A stretch of 64,000 nt of DNA from positions 79,621-143,620 of the forward strand of contig QXCR01000193.1 of assembly GCA_004380135.1 (NCBI GenBank), written 5' to 3'. Source of the stretch: Stemphylium vesicarium. Its lineage: Eukaryota > Ascomycota > Dothideomycetes > Pleosporales > Pleosporaceae. The notes under the pieces were generated by a model. It was not told where the DNA came from and ran no database searches. It was given only the letters and a program-made list of their open reading frames with translations. The translations under genes and the position numbers were made by a program. Below, one piece after another: positions 44,699-55,787 of the stretch (positions within the stretch are counted from its first letter, which is position 1; each line of letters starts with the position of its first letter).

Positions 44699-44773
44699 TA
44701 ACATGGTTGGCAAGCGAGCGGCGCACCCCACCAACTTTCTGCGCCTGTTCAAGCGCACACCACAACCATGTTA
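44699..44773. repeat. Short inverted repeat pair flanking a 53-bp spacer
   Basis: TAACATGGTTG at 44699-44709 is mirrored exactly by CAACCATGTTA at 44763-44773. It sits between the Tc1-like element and the pogo-like remnant and may be a transposon end or a small non-autonomous element. The match is short, so the call is tentative. Confidence 0.4.
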
Positions 44774-44879
44774 AGAGATAACATATACAAATTTATATAG
44801 CCGATTAATTAGTATCTAGAGAATTATTTTTGCACGTATGTGACTTGTGAGCAGTCTCTTTACACCTCCTGCATCGCGC

Positions 44880-45990
44880 GAGAGCCTGGCGGCTAACGCC
44901 TAATCGCTCACCACCTTAACGCTATTTACGCTTGATCTATAGATCAGCCTCCTTTTAAGTTATTATATCCTCTCCTTCTCTCTTTGTTAAGGTCCTACGC
45001 TTTTATATCCGCTTCTTTTTACGCTGCCTACGCTTACTCGCTGCTTCGTTGGCTCTCTTAAGGCTGGCGATCCGATCGCGCATTAGCTTAGCTAAGAGCA
45101 TCATCACCTTAGCGCCCTTTTTAAGCTGGTCGATCGCTTCAATAATCGGCGCTAGTGATGAGCTCTTATGCCGGCGTACGCGCTCACGTATTAGAGTTGA
45201 TTGAGCATCAAGTTCACGTACGTTGCTCAGCGTACGAGCCTCCCAGACAGCCTCTGGCAGAGTAGCTAGAGAAGGTGTACGCAGCTAAACATGAAGCTTT
45301 AATAGAACAGTATCTAGCTAGAGAGGTACAGGGCCTGCGCCTCGAAAGGCTAAGTAGATATTAGCTAAGGTAAACGATTGATTAAACGCTACCTTAAAGG
45401 CAGGCAGGGACTCAAGCTTGGTGATGTGGTTGATATGGTGGCGGATTAGGCTCTCAACCTCACGGCTGTACGCGCGCTTCAATGGCGAGAAGCAGGCAAC
45501 GTCAAGAGGCTGGAGTAGGTGAGATGAGTGAGGTGGCATACAGAGCGTGTAGATATTGTTCTCTTTGCAGAGCTCTTAAAATTCGAGAGATTGGTGGCTC
45601 TTATAGCCGTCAAGGATAAGCAGGCGACGCGCACCTACAACACGAGCCTTCGTGTGAGCGTTGAAGTGCTTTAGCCACTCGACTCCTAAATCGTTAGTTG
45701 TCCAGCCGTTATCGCTAACTGCGATAGCCCAGTCGCGTGGAATACCCTCCTCGTACCAGGCAGACAGGTGATACTAGCTAGCAAAGATAAGGAACGGCGG
45801 TACTGACTAGCTAGCAGCGTTGATCGCAGCGATCGCATTTACCCACTCGCGATTGCCTAGCTAGATAGCCTTTAGCCTGCATCTCCTCTCTAACGCTATC
45901 ACGATAAGTTAAGTCGTGATCTTGCCTATCCTAAAGCTAGCCTCGTCGAAGTTGTAGACGTTATTATTATAGATACTATACTTAGGCCAC
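44880..45990 (-). pseudogene. pogo/Fot1-like DDE_1 transposase remnant
   Basis: The minus strand reads the catalytic part of a Fot1/pogo transposase. It holds YNFDEASFRIGK (first Asp), AVSDNGWTTNDLGVEWLKHF, LLILDGYKSHQS (second Asp) and CMPPHSSHLLQPLDVACFSP (third Asp), followed by REVESLIRHHINHITKLE and FRGAGPVPL. Stop codons interrupt it, including a TAA after SLEF where a CAA would be natural, and TAG codons downstream. The C-terminal region near 44,990-45,240 is still recognisable as a basic, coiled-coil tail. The N-terminal DNA-binding domains (CENP-B type) are not seen upstream of about 45,990. The copy is truncated and mutated, with C-to-T and G-to-A changes typical of RIP. Confidence 0.8.
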
Positions 45991-45999
45991 ATGATGTCT

Positions 46000-47282
46000 G
46001 AATAATGGTGGAGCAGCGCAACGTCAATATAAGCAACGTTCGATGCTCACAGTTGTGAGAGAGCACGGAGTCAATACAAGCAGCGTTCAATTTCGCTCGC
46101 CTTGGGCCCGAGTACAACAGCCTGTGAGCATGGCGGGGCGGATAAAGCCACGTTGTCATCACCGGTCAGAAGGTATGGGGCGAAGTGCCCTACTTGGCTC
46201 ACGCCTCGTTACAACCCAACATGCACGCATCCCAACCACAACCACGGGGTCGAAAGCGCTGTGACATACAATGAGGCACTGAGGAAGAATCGTCGTGCGC
46301 GTCTTCTCTGCAGCCTTTTTCTAGACTTACACTGCCTCCTCATGCCTACGTTTTTCTTCGTTATATACTGCCACCGCTTCTTTCTGAGCGTATTCTGTTG
46401 TTTCACGCCTAGCTTGTTCCTCGCCCACGCGTTGTTCCTCTAGATAAAGAATTCTCTGATCTAACGAACCTCCGGCCATGTCGTTGCGATAGGATGTTTG
46501 CGATCATCAACTTGCTGGAGCGCGTCTTTCGATGGCTTTCCCCGCTGACGGAAAACTATCATCCCTAGATGCCTGTTGCATGAGCGTAGAAAACAAGGCT
46601 TGTAACAGATGTTGGGTCACCAAAAGGGTTGCTTCGACAATCGTGGTAAGCGAGAGTCGCGAGAGTTGTATGTGGGAGCGCCGCTTATTTCGGCCAGCAA
46701 CAGTCCTACATAGTACACGAGCACCTGCGCGCTGTTGCCTCCCCAATCGAAGGGGAGGTCATTTTGCTAAGCACTAGACATACTTCTTGGTTAGGACTGT
46801 TCATAAATCGGCAGCCTATCGGGCAAAGCCTCTATGTCTCAAAGTAACATCATGATGTCGATGTGGAAGCTATTATCGTTCTTCATATCGAAATTACGCC
46901 AAAGAAACGATGGAAGATCTACCTGTATTGCGGTGTAGAATGCAGTGAAAAAAAGGGTGCATTGTATTATGTTCTGCTGCTCGTGCGGACCTTGAGAAGG
47001 CCAGCAGCAGGGTCTGTTTACATGACGTTTCTATGATACAGCTGAGGTAAGAGGTACTCGATAAGGGAGGAAGCTGCACCAGAACACCAGCACGTGATCT
47101 GCTTCTCCTCATAACCGCGACAACCTGCCTTGATGTCACAGGCTGACCGCATTCCCTTAGAGCACTAACATGTAGTACTTATGCGGCTGCAGCGTAGTTG
47201 CTGTGCTGCAGCCTCGCACGGCACCATATGATCCTTCAAATCCATTGCGTTGATTTTCTCAAAGGCACTTGCTCGTTTGAAG
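46000..47282. other. Intergenic region right of the pogo-like remnant
   Basis: A related 19-bp word occurs twice (near 46023 and 46071: GTCAATA.AAGCA.CGTTC), perhaps the edge of the decayed transposon. Frames in 46102-46443 and 46507-46777 lack domains and are overlapped by antisense frames. No gene is called. Confidence 0.4.
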
Positions 47283-48505
47283 TCAACTGAAGTTAGTTGA
47301 CCCAACAAAAACCACTAAGACGGCACAATACGCTGCGGCTGCAGCAAACAACTCATGCCTCTTCGCCTTCGTGAGCAGCGACATAGCTGCAGCGAAAAGA
47401 AGCGTGAAAACCATCAAAACCCCGATAGCTGCAAACACGCATTCCGTGGTCTTGATAGTCGAGAGACGGTACATCGCCAATACCGGAGCTACTAGTAACA
47501 AGAAAAGCGCAACAGTAATGCAGAGATTGACCAGCGTCGACACCCTCGAAGGAGCAAAGTAGTAATTCCTCTTATCCGTGGATTTACGCCTCTGATCATC
47601 GGTCCGGAAGAGCCACTACGGGTTGTGAGTAAAGCCTAGGGACCTAGGATATCTAGATCACTCACTTGAATAGGTGGGCTGTCTATCTTATGCAACATCG
47701 CTTCGACCATGCCGTCAAAACCCGCCCACTCCCTTCCATGTCTGAGCGTCACGATATCCTCTTTCCACAATATGTAATCTTGCTCCTCGTCGACGAGGGG
47801 GGCACTATTGTGAAACCAGTTCCTCACGCTCTGGTAATCACGTTCGGTCGGCCGTTGGAAAGAGATGAGCTCTCTCGCTTTGATCAGTAGCTCGTCGTAT
47901 CGATTCACTTTAATTCTCAATTCCTCTAGGATATCTTCTCGCGTCCGGACTTCATCTTCATCTCCGTCTTCCTTTGCTTCCTCTTTCTCTTCTCTGCAGG
48001 CTGCGACGTCGAGATCCCAGGATCGCAAGCGCTTCTTAGAGGCCTCAGGAAGGGTATTATGGAAGCGGTCAATGTCGTCTAGCTCGGCTTCGAGCTTCTG
48101 GATACTGGCTTGGAGGCTTAAGAGGAGGCGTGCGTGAACGTTGCTGAAGCCGCGGTAGAGCATGAAATTTTGTTCACTTGCATTGAAGGCTGCGAGTCGT
48201 GCGTAGCCATTCGGACATTTTTCGAGTGTTCGGACTTTGGTTCGATACGGCCCTGACCCACCGGGTGGGAAGATAGGCCCATCATCTTCTTCATCATCTT
48301 CGTCTTTGCCAACGGTAGAGTCAGCCTGCTGTTCTACATCGGCTGGCTTCTTTCTCGGTAGCAACAGTCCGAAGCTGTTTGCTACGTGTCGCAGCGAGTT
48401 CAAAGTTGTGCTGGAACGAAGAGTGGATGATGAAGACGCATTGGAGTACCGTGTACAGGGGCTGGAGAACTCCTTCTCATTCGGTGATGCTGGGGGAGAA
48501 GTCAT
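47283..48505 (-). CDS. DUF6594 domain protein with three C-terminal membrane helices
   Basis: A two-exon gene, with an intron at 47616-47665, encodes 390 aa. A disordered Ser-rich and acidic N terminus (about 90 residues) is followed by CPNGYARLAAFNASEQNFML, the characteristic opening of DUF6594. A long helical region comes next (SLQASIQKLEAELDDID and HNTLPEASKKRL). The C terminus has three hydrophobic helices: CITVALFLLLVAPVLAMY, FAAIGVLMVFTLLFAAAMSL and AAAAAYCAVLVVFVGS. The splice joins PPIQ to WLFRTDDQ. These proteins are common in filamentous fungi and have no established biochemical role; membrane association is certain from sequence, the compartment is not. Its neighbours on the right are a small basic protein and a caspase-like protein, an arrangement worth comparing across genomes. 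Confidence 0.88.
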
Positions 48506-48661
48506 GATGTAAGAGGCTGAGACACGAAGATATCACCAGACGATGGAAGACATAAGAAAAGTGTCTAATAGACGAAAACAGTTGGCATTCTTAGCTGGAG
48601 ATTAAATATTGATGGGCTTCTTCACCGGTCAAGCCTCGTTGTACTGATTGGCTTAGATGTC

Positions 48662-49083
48662 TCAAGCCAGACGGATTCTCTCCTGAGGAAACCACTTCCC
48701 GTTCATGTAGAGCTTTGTGGTATCGCCCTCCGTCTCAGTCAGTTGGTACTCCGTCTTCTTGTCTGAGTTCTTTCGGCTAAACGCGACATAAAGCTTCTTC
48801 TTCTTTTGCTTGTTGGCGATGATTTCTGTGATCGCAACGTGCTTTCCCGTAACGTATTTTGCGATTGTCTATGACCAATCAGCGTTCAGGCTTACTCGAC
48901 ATGGGCGTGCATGACGCTTACTTCCTCCCCCACCCCTTGCACTACCCCTGCACGCTCCCTCGCAACCTTTCCCGTCTGCCCCCAATCAGTGCGCAACACA
49001 AAAAATACTGATAGATAGGGCCATACCTGCTGCTGGCCATCGATATGCTTCTCCGGCGTTGTTTGTCGTCCTTCGTCGGTCAT
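48662..49083 (-). CDS. Small basic protein (105 aa), unknown family
   Basis: A three-exon gene, with introns at 48976-49026 and 48869-48921, encodes 105 aa. Exons of 57, 54 and 207 nt join in frame, and all four splice sites are standard. The product begins MTDEGRQTTPEKHIDGQQQ, contains GVVQGVGEETIAKYVTGKHV, a Lys run (NKQKKKKLYVAF) and a short beta-rich end with YMNGKWFPQERI. The unusually small exons and the clean joins argue for a real gene, whereas the unspliced frame alone would not be persuasive. I do not recognise the family; a Tudor/SH3-like small barrel is conceivable from the GVVQGVGEE turn, but this is weak. It lies between the DUF6594 gene (same strand) and the divergent caspase-like gene. 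Confidence 0.68.
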
Positions 49084-49576
49084 GAGTGCGAGTAAGAAGA
49101 GTCGTAGATGGGCCTGGTTGTCAGCCTTTCATGTTAGGCTGAGTCAAGGCTTTTATCGCCCTCTCCATCTTCAGCTGGAGGCCCCTCATTGTCGCGATGG
49201 TGGGCGAGGTGCAGCGTGACGGTCAGCTATCATTGCTTTTCTCACAGGCAGCAGTTTGTCTATTGTTACTGATCATTCGCCTACCTTAACCCCGCCAATG
49301 ATCGCATGAGACTAGGCGTTCTACGAGGCGGAGTTCGAGAACCATTAGCCCTTTGGAGCTTGGAGGACGTTCCGTGTGATCATGTGGCTGGTATTACCTG
49401 CATGCTGGCAAATCAACATGTTCGGTGGCTGACAGGCATGATGGGACCGTGACCAAGCACAGCCTCAGGTTTGCAGCCCCCAAATTTGTGACAAGGCTAG
49501 ACGTGCGAACGTGTAGCACAATCATCAATAGGAGTCAACCCTGATCACCACTCGCACTTCCAATTGTTCTCGCATC
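49084..49576. promoter_or_regulatory. Divergent promoter region, small basic protein / caspase-like gene
   Basis: This 493-bp gap must carry both promoters. Composition is normal, with no RIP signature. No TATA box or operator is convincing. Confidence 0.4.
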
Positions 49577-50927
49577 ATGGCACCGCTTAGTCGCTGCAAC
49601 GTACGCAACCCGCTGTCACCTACATCGTCGGTGAACAACACTAGCTCCCTTCCTTCGCCGTTGAGTCTCAACCCCGGAGAAATTCGCTATCCTCAAGATG
49701 ATCAGCATGAAGCGAAACTCCAACAATGCTGGGACAAGTCAATCGCAAAGCATCTAGATCTGCCAGATGGATACCGCAATGTACATGTCTTGGTAATCAA
49801 ATGGCAAGACGCGATAGATCAGCTGAACGTGCGGCAAGAGGTACGAAGATATCCCTTCGTCTAATGATCTTGACATTATGATACTAATTCGACATCCACT
49901 AGGTCGATGACCTGACGAACGTCTTCAAGAAAATCTTCAATTACGAAGTGACCGAGCTACAACTAGAAGAGAAGAACCCGCAAGTCCAGCTTGAGTTTGA
50001 AATATATCGCTGGGTGTACGAGCACGATGATCCCAACAACCTGCTCGTAGTATACTACGCCGGTCATGGTGTTTACGACAAGTCTCTCAAGGTCCTTGAG
50101 TTCTCACCGTACATATCCCAACGAAAAATCCAAGGAAATCAGCTAACAGCGATACCAGGACTGACGATGCGGACAATGACCTTCGAGCAATCTGGAACGA
50201 AGCTGAGAGGACCCTGATCGAGAAAGTAAAAGCCAACGTCCTCACCATAATGGACTGCTGCTACGCCAGCGACCTTCTCCGCAATGTTCCCGAACACGGT
50301 CGAACATTCGAGATGATAGCCGCTTCAGATATCGGCGCGACCACCCCTGAGCCCGGCGAGAACTCTTTCACTCGCTGCCTCATCAAAGACCTGAAGGAGT
50401 TAGCTGTGGAGAGCTCTGGTAACTATGGCAGTTACTTTGACACCCACGATCTAGTCGAGCGCATGGCAAAGGAACGTTTTGACTCACCCCCGAGACTATG
50501 GCGGCGCATCCCAGGCAGTAGTCGACACATTGAGTTGAGGAAGCTCAAGCCAAAGAATGAGCGTCCAGCGCAGAAATCTAGCATATCGTCTCACGCACGC
50601 TTTCTGCATCTGGGATTTGCGCTGAAGAATGAGACCATTGACGAGATGCAGATTCAATCCTTAACGAAGGAGCTTCCAGCCTTATTTTCGAGTAAAGGGC
50701 TACCATTAGTCAACATCAAGTGGCTGGGATGTAGGAAAGAGGGCAAACCGACGCTAAAGGATATCGCGCACTTCGTATCGAAGAATCGGAGAGAGCTTTC
50801 TGCGATTACGCCGCCTTCCTCAGAGAAGAAGAGGAGTGCTGATGAGGCGGATCTGAATGAGTCTACGTCTGATCGACGGTGGCCTAAGCAACCGATGTTG
50901 AACACATATGCCTCTCTTGGGGAGTAG
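49577..50927 (+). CDS. Caspase-like (peptidase C14) protein with intact His/Cys dyad
   Basis: A three-exon gene, with introns at 49841-49902 and 50109-50158, encodes 412 aa. The catalytic pair is visible: His143 in VVYYAGHGVYD and Cys191 in LTIMDCCYASDLL, the positions of the His-Gly and Asp-x-Cys motifs of caspases and metacaspases. Before them lie a disordered Ser/Pro-rich N terminus and KSIAKHLDLPDGYRNVHVLV, which forms the first strand. After Cys191 come FEMIAASDIGATTPEPGENS and FTRCLIKDLKEL, typical of the fungal C14 proteins that stand apart from the true metacaspases. The last 120 residues are unassigned and basic. No NACHT, WD40 or other NLR module is attached. It may act in regulated cell death or proteolysis; that role is inference. 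It is the last intact gene before the RIP-mutated block, about 0.6 kb away. Confidence 0.88.
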
Positions 50928-51835
50928 ATGTCACACTCGAACATTAATCTTCTTGCCTACCATATTGTATAAATAACGCCACCTAATCACTTACTGCCGT
51001 CACTAGTCACGAATATACTGTGTATCGGCCCGTAGAAATTACCTTCTTCACATAACTGCTCTTCCCTTTCTCTCATCCCCTCCTCCACGCGCTACGGTAG
51101 ACTGGCTCGAACTGACCTGCTACTTACAAGCGATAAGGCGTCGACGCTTCGTCCGCTTACCCTCGTATGTCTTCAAGATGTCCTCGCACCACTGCTATGT
51201 CATCGACCAAACGCGGTTGAACTGACTGCTGTCTTATAGAGCACCTACATGCGTCTTGACGAGTGCATGACTATGGTCGCAGCGCAATATCGCTCTCCAG
51301 TTAGAAATTCCGGCTCTTGCTCCGAATCTCCATCAATATCTTACACACGTGTCGTATTCTCTTCATGTGGAGGTTAGTGCAAGCAGTGCGCATGCAGGAA
51401 GAATTGAAGGATTGAACTGAGGTTGTATTGCAGATGCTATAGAAAGTTTATGTAGGTAAGTGACCGTTAATAAGGCTAGCCTAGATAGGCGTAGCTCGCT
51501 AAGGTGAGTAGTCGCGAAGAGGTGAAGAGTAGGAGTAGTAGAGACCCTAAACCGTGACACACCCCCTAGGTAGCGTAGACTTAATATTAAGAAGTTAATA
51601 ATAGCTAAACTTAGTGTACGTAGACAGCTTTAAGCTTATACCTATTAGTCTATTATAAGCTTTTTAGGCGCATAGTAATATTAATAAAGCTAAGTTAGTA
51701 TATAAACTCTATAAATTTCTATCTTAATAGAATTTTTATAAGTCTATTAGTAGGTATATAATTAGTAGAGACCTACTAGATATTAATATATAATATAGTA
51801 GCCTTCTATTAGATCTAGAATTAACGTGCATAGCA
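50928..51835. other. Transition from normal DNA into the RIP-mutated block
   Basis: Composition is normal to about 51,560 and then shifts quickly to TA-rich sequence almost lacking CA and TG. No gene is supported. The change of composition is the feature of interest: it marks the edge of the repeat block. Confidence 0.6.
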
Positions 51836-51837
51836 AG

Positions 51838-52440
51838 CGAGTCGGTCAGGCAAGCGAGTCGGTGTTACGACCACGCCGCAACCACGCCGCAACCGCGCCT
51901 AGACTGGCAAATGGGTCTAGGTTGGGTTGGGGTTGGGTCGTCTTGGCAGCGGCCCTAACCCAACCCAACACCAACCTAAGGTAATTAGTAATAGTATAGA
52001 GGTAAGGTTAGATTAGCCTTAAGTAGGGCTAGGTATAGGCTAGGCTATAGTAGGGGTTAGAGTTAGATTAGTCGAAAATAGCTATAAATTTAGATAGCTA
52101 GGCTACCTACGCATTATAATAAAGCTATATATATAGAAGTTATAATAAATAACTATAATAATATAGAAGCTCTATACAAGCGACTTTTTTAGAGGAGAAC
52201 GAGATAACCTAACCCTAACCTAGCCCAGCCCCGTACTAGAGTGGCCCCACCCCAACCCCAACCCAGCCCAGCCCCGTACTAGAGTGGCCCCACCCCAACC
52301 CCAACCCGGGCCGGTGTACCCCCGACCCAACCCCGACTCTAGTCCTTGCAGCCCATGACCCAACCCCAACCTAGCCCGCGGTTGCCCCAACCCATTTGCC
52401 AGCCTAACCGCGCCGCACGAGCAAGACCAGGATGGCAATC
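51838..52440. mobile_element. GC-rich island with inverted ends, possible non-autonomous element
   Basis: Within TA-rich DNA lie two GC-rich arms. CTGGCAAATGGGT (51904-51916) is mirrored exactly at 52390-52402, and GGTTGGGGTTGGGTC (51925-51939) is mirrored at 52357-52371. Other parts of the arms also match imperfectly. The centre is RIP-like, and a 43-bp tandem duplication lies near the right arm. The G-rich strand could fold into G-quadruplexes. A single TAACCCTAACC word resembles fungal telomere repeat but is not an array. A small element with inverted ends is the best reading; a fragment of a larger repeat is possible. Confidence 0.45.
52224..52309. repeat. Tandem duplication, 43 bp x 2
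   Basis: Two adjacent 43-bp units beginning CCCAGCCCCGTACTAGAG and differing at about one base at their ends. They are C-rich and lie within the GC-rich island. Confidence 0.85.
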
Positions 52441-52759
52441 CTGCAAAACGCTGACTGTCAGCAGTCACGTGACCGATTACTGCGCTAAGGACTATTACTA
52501 GGAGCGATCACGACTACACTAACGATTACTAGAAGTAATCACGACTATTATAACTATTACTAAGAGTTATACCCTACTATTATTAGAAGTTACTATAACT
52601 ATTACGTAAGTATATAGCTACTAGATAGTATACTCTTATAGTTACTATATTTAACTTTAAAATCTAAGAATTAGTACTTAATTCTTAAACTCTTAAGTTA
52701 TTTATTAATCTTTATATTATACTAAATTTATCTTATCTATTACGCGCCTAGCTTATTTC

Positions 52760-53590
52760 TAAGAATTAACTCTAAAACTCTCTATAAATAGACTTTTATA
52801 CTTTAAATACTCTTAAAATAAGTAATATAGTAATAGATACTCTAAATATAACTATAGACGCTACCTATACCTTAGTACGTAGTAATAAGCCTAACTTATA
52901 CTATAGTAACTATAGTAAGCTTAAAGCTTAGCTACTCTAAGTTAATAGATATCTCTATATAGAAAAAAATAGAATTAGTAATAATAATAAAGTTATATAG
53001 ACTACTATCTTCCTTTATAGTAACGCTAAAAAATAGGCTAACTCTATCTTACGCTAATATATAGATAATAATATTAATAACTAAGATAATATTAATCTTA
53101 TTAATAACTAGAATACCTTTAAAGCTAAAATAAAAGAAGTCTTTTTACTCTTTAAAGAATTAGTAGTTATAAAATAAAAGATTTAGAGACTTAGATAGAC
53201 TAAGTCTACTACTAACTATATAATTAAGTTCTAATAATACTTTATAGTTATTAACTAAAATAATAACGCTTTAATATAAATATACTAATAAGGTCTTAAA
53301 CTAATTATATAAAAGAAACTTATATAAAATAGATCTAACTTTAATTTACTTAAAAAGCTTATAAATAAAGCTATTTAAATTATTAATAAGTTATATAAGC
53401 TTATACTAGAAGAGAGATTATTTAACTAAGAAATCTATATCTAAGAGCCTATAAATAACTAATTAAGACACTAGCTTTAATATTTATACTCTAACTAAGA
53501 ACGTTAGTAAAGCTATATACTCTAAGTCTCTAGTATATATACTATAAATAGCTATAAGCCTATATATCTTAATAATATTAATAAGAGACT
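52760..53590 (+). mobile_element. RIP-degraded Gypsy gag fragment, plus strand
   Basis: The plus strand, read through many TAG/TAA codons, gives a gag-like pattern: short pieces such as AKIKEVFLLFKELVV, then LINKAI and NKLYKLILEERL in the order expected of a Ty3/Gypsy capsid domain. CA and TG are almost absent. The right end is cut at about 53,594 by the LTR of another element, and the left end is not defined. No functional product is possible. Confidence 0.6.
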
Positions 53591-53597
53591 AGGTAAG

Positions 53598-53929
53598 TGT
53601 AAGGGGCTACGCTCGGAGAGCTATCGCACAGGTATACTAAGATTGTATTCAATAGAGAAAGGAACTAAGAATAGCTACACTCTAAAGGTTATTTAGGGGC
53701 GGCGGCTTAGGATATTATTTTACTAGCGCGCTAGTATAGAATTTAGGTGTCTAGCGGCTTACCTAGATTCTATAAATAGTGCGCCCTACGCACGTGACTA
53801 AGATTCTATTAAGGAATAAGCTAATTAGGCTTTAGCCTATTATAATACCTCTCTTCTTCTCTCTATTTAAGGGTAGAATCTACTAAAAATACTTTAATAG
53901 GTGTCCCTTACTATTCTAAAGGCCCTTTA
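53598..53929 (-). repeat. Probable LTR of the minus-strand Gypsy element
   Basis: The segment starts TGTAAGGGG and ends about CCCTTACT, imperfectly complementary ends like those of an LTR. Moderately GC-rich patches (53,600-53,700 and 53,745-53,820) stand out from the surrounding RIP-like DNA. The minus-strand pol lies directly to the right, as expected if this is its 3' LTR. The right boundary is approximate. Confidence 0.45.
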
Positions 53930-54269
53930 TATAAGTTAACTACTATTTTAGCGTTTCTATCTTCTTTAGTAGTTCTATTAGTTTAAAGGATATTTAGTAG
54001 TACTCTTTCTACTTAATATTATAGTATAGCTTCTATTTACGCCCCTAGCGCTTAAGCTACTTAGCGATAATATCCTATACGACGTACTCCTCCTCCCCGT
54101 CTACTTATAGTAATAGTAGCTAGTAGTTATCTTATACTTAACTTAGTAGTAGGTCTATACTAATAGGGCGAAGTTAGTTAATATAGAAAATAAGGTAGTA
54201 ATCTAGTAGGGTGTCTAGTTTAACTAAATAACTATTAACTACTTTAATTATAATATATTTAGCACTTTT

Positions 54270-54557
54270 TGTAACGAGGCTACCTCCCTCGTTACAGCTA
54301 CAGCCAAGACCAGACTCGGAGTCAACCCCGAGTCGCTTCGGACCTGATCCTAACTCAGTTCTGACTCAGCCCTCCCTAGCCTACATGTATTTAAGCCTAC
54401 TATTCCCTAGATGTAGATAGGCAGTTTTCTGCAATCCTTTCGTACAAGACCTATAGGTGTTAATAGATCTTAGGTTACGGCTCTCCCACGCACTCCCATA
54501 TGCCTCTGAGTGAGACCACGCCGAGTTCGGATCTCTTGTCTTGCCTGCGTCGTTACA
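54270..54557. repeat. Solo LTR with 5-bp target site duplication
   Basis: The 288-bp segment begins TGTAACGAGG and ends GCGTCGTTACA, with TGTAACGA/TCGTTACA as inverted ends. CTTTT lies directly on both sides (54265-54269 and 54558-54562), a 5-bp target duplication typical of Gypsy integration. There is no internal region, so recombination between two LTRs has removed it. The segment has kept CA and TG words and normal composition, unlike its host, so it is younger or was not exposed to the same RIP. Confidence 0.85.
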
Positions 54558-55787
54558 CTTTTCTTATTAAGCTTATAAGACTTATAGCTAGTACTATACT
54601 ACTTATTAAGTCTTAGCTAGACCTTATTGCTAATCTTATACTTCCTAGCCTCCTTATAGTGCTTATTCGCCTACTTCTCTTATTTAACTTAGGCTTTAGC
54701 TATACTAGCTTAAACTAAGTTAAATACTTCTTAGAACTTAGCTATAATAGTCTTAGCCTTCTCGCGCTCTAAGCACTCTTTAGCACTATACTTCTTATAA
54801 TTAGCGCCTTAGGGTACTTCTAGCTATAGTAAGTCTACGTAGTAACTATATTATAGGAAGAATAAGGATACTCCTATTAATATTACGTCTCTTCTATTAA
54901 TCGCTATCTAGGCTATAGGGCAAAAGGGTGCCTAATTATCTTATGCCTAGCTAGTAAACGCTCTAATATACGCTTCCTATACGCTATTTATTCGCTCTAT
55001 TAACCTATCTATCTGCGGGTAGAAAGCTATTAATAGTTACTACTTAATCTTTAAGATCTTATAAAGGCGCTCCTATAATAGGCTTATAAACTAGCTATCT
55101 TAGTTAGATATAATTACGTTAGGTAGCTAGTAGTAAGTAACTACGTGCCTAAGAAACGCTTAGACTACTATCTCTATTCTTATATTAGATAGTAGGATAA
55201 AGATATATTCTTTTCTTAGATAATTACTTACTACTATAAAGATTCTTTATACTTTTACTAGTAGATAGTTCTTTAATAAAGTCTATTAAGATTTCCTTCT
55301 AGAGGTAATTAGGGATAGGTAGTAGCTTAAGTAGTCTCTAGTCTTTTTCTCTCTAAAGCTTTATTCTTCCGTATACGTTATAATTCTATACGTAACGTTT
55401 AATACTTTCTATTATACCTAGCTAGAAGAAGTTATAAGCTAGCGTATAGTAGGTGATTTCTCTATCTAGGTAGCTAGCTAAGAGGGAACTATAGACTTTA
55501 CTAATAATTTAGGTATATAAGTTCTTACTATTTAGTATTTATCTTCTACCTTAGTATAATAATACTTCTTAGTTATCTATTAAGTATTCTAAGATTAAAT
55601 ACTTTACGCCTATACTTAGAGGGAACTTTTATTTTTAGTAAACTATAACTTACTTAGCGTTTTTATACTACTAATTATTCTTTAGGGCCTCTAGCTATAA
55701 CGTCTCTAACTTATTCTACTAAGCTAGGCTTCTATCTACTGCGGCTAAGTCCGTTAACTTAGCTTATTCTATAAGCGTGTTACAGGT

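Larger units (their letters stand above)
53598..55787 (-). mobile_element. RIP-degraded Gypsy element, minus strand, pol 3' half
   Basis: Read on the minus strand, a chromodomain-like segment (54,010-54,130, with DGEEEYVV) lies nearest the LTR. Further right are integrase core and zinc-binding pieces (for example RLYKILKIK and YPQIDRLIERINS at about 54,980-55,130), all interrupted by stops that fit C-to-T and G-to-A change. A solo LTR is inserted at 54,270-54,557. The upstream part of pol is cut at 55,787 by a younger chromovirus. No intact frame remains. Confidence 0.65.

Noticed and set aside
52206..52216. Telomere-like TAACCCTAACC
   Set aside because: Only one to two units, inside a C-rich low-complexity island and followed by more than 11 kb of sequence; not a telomere array.
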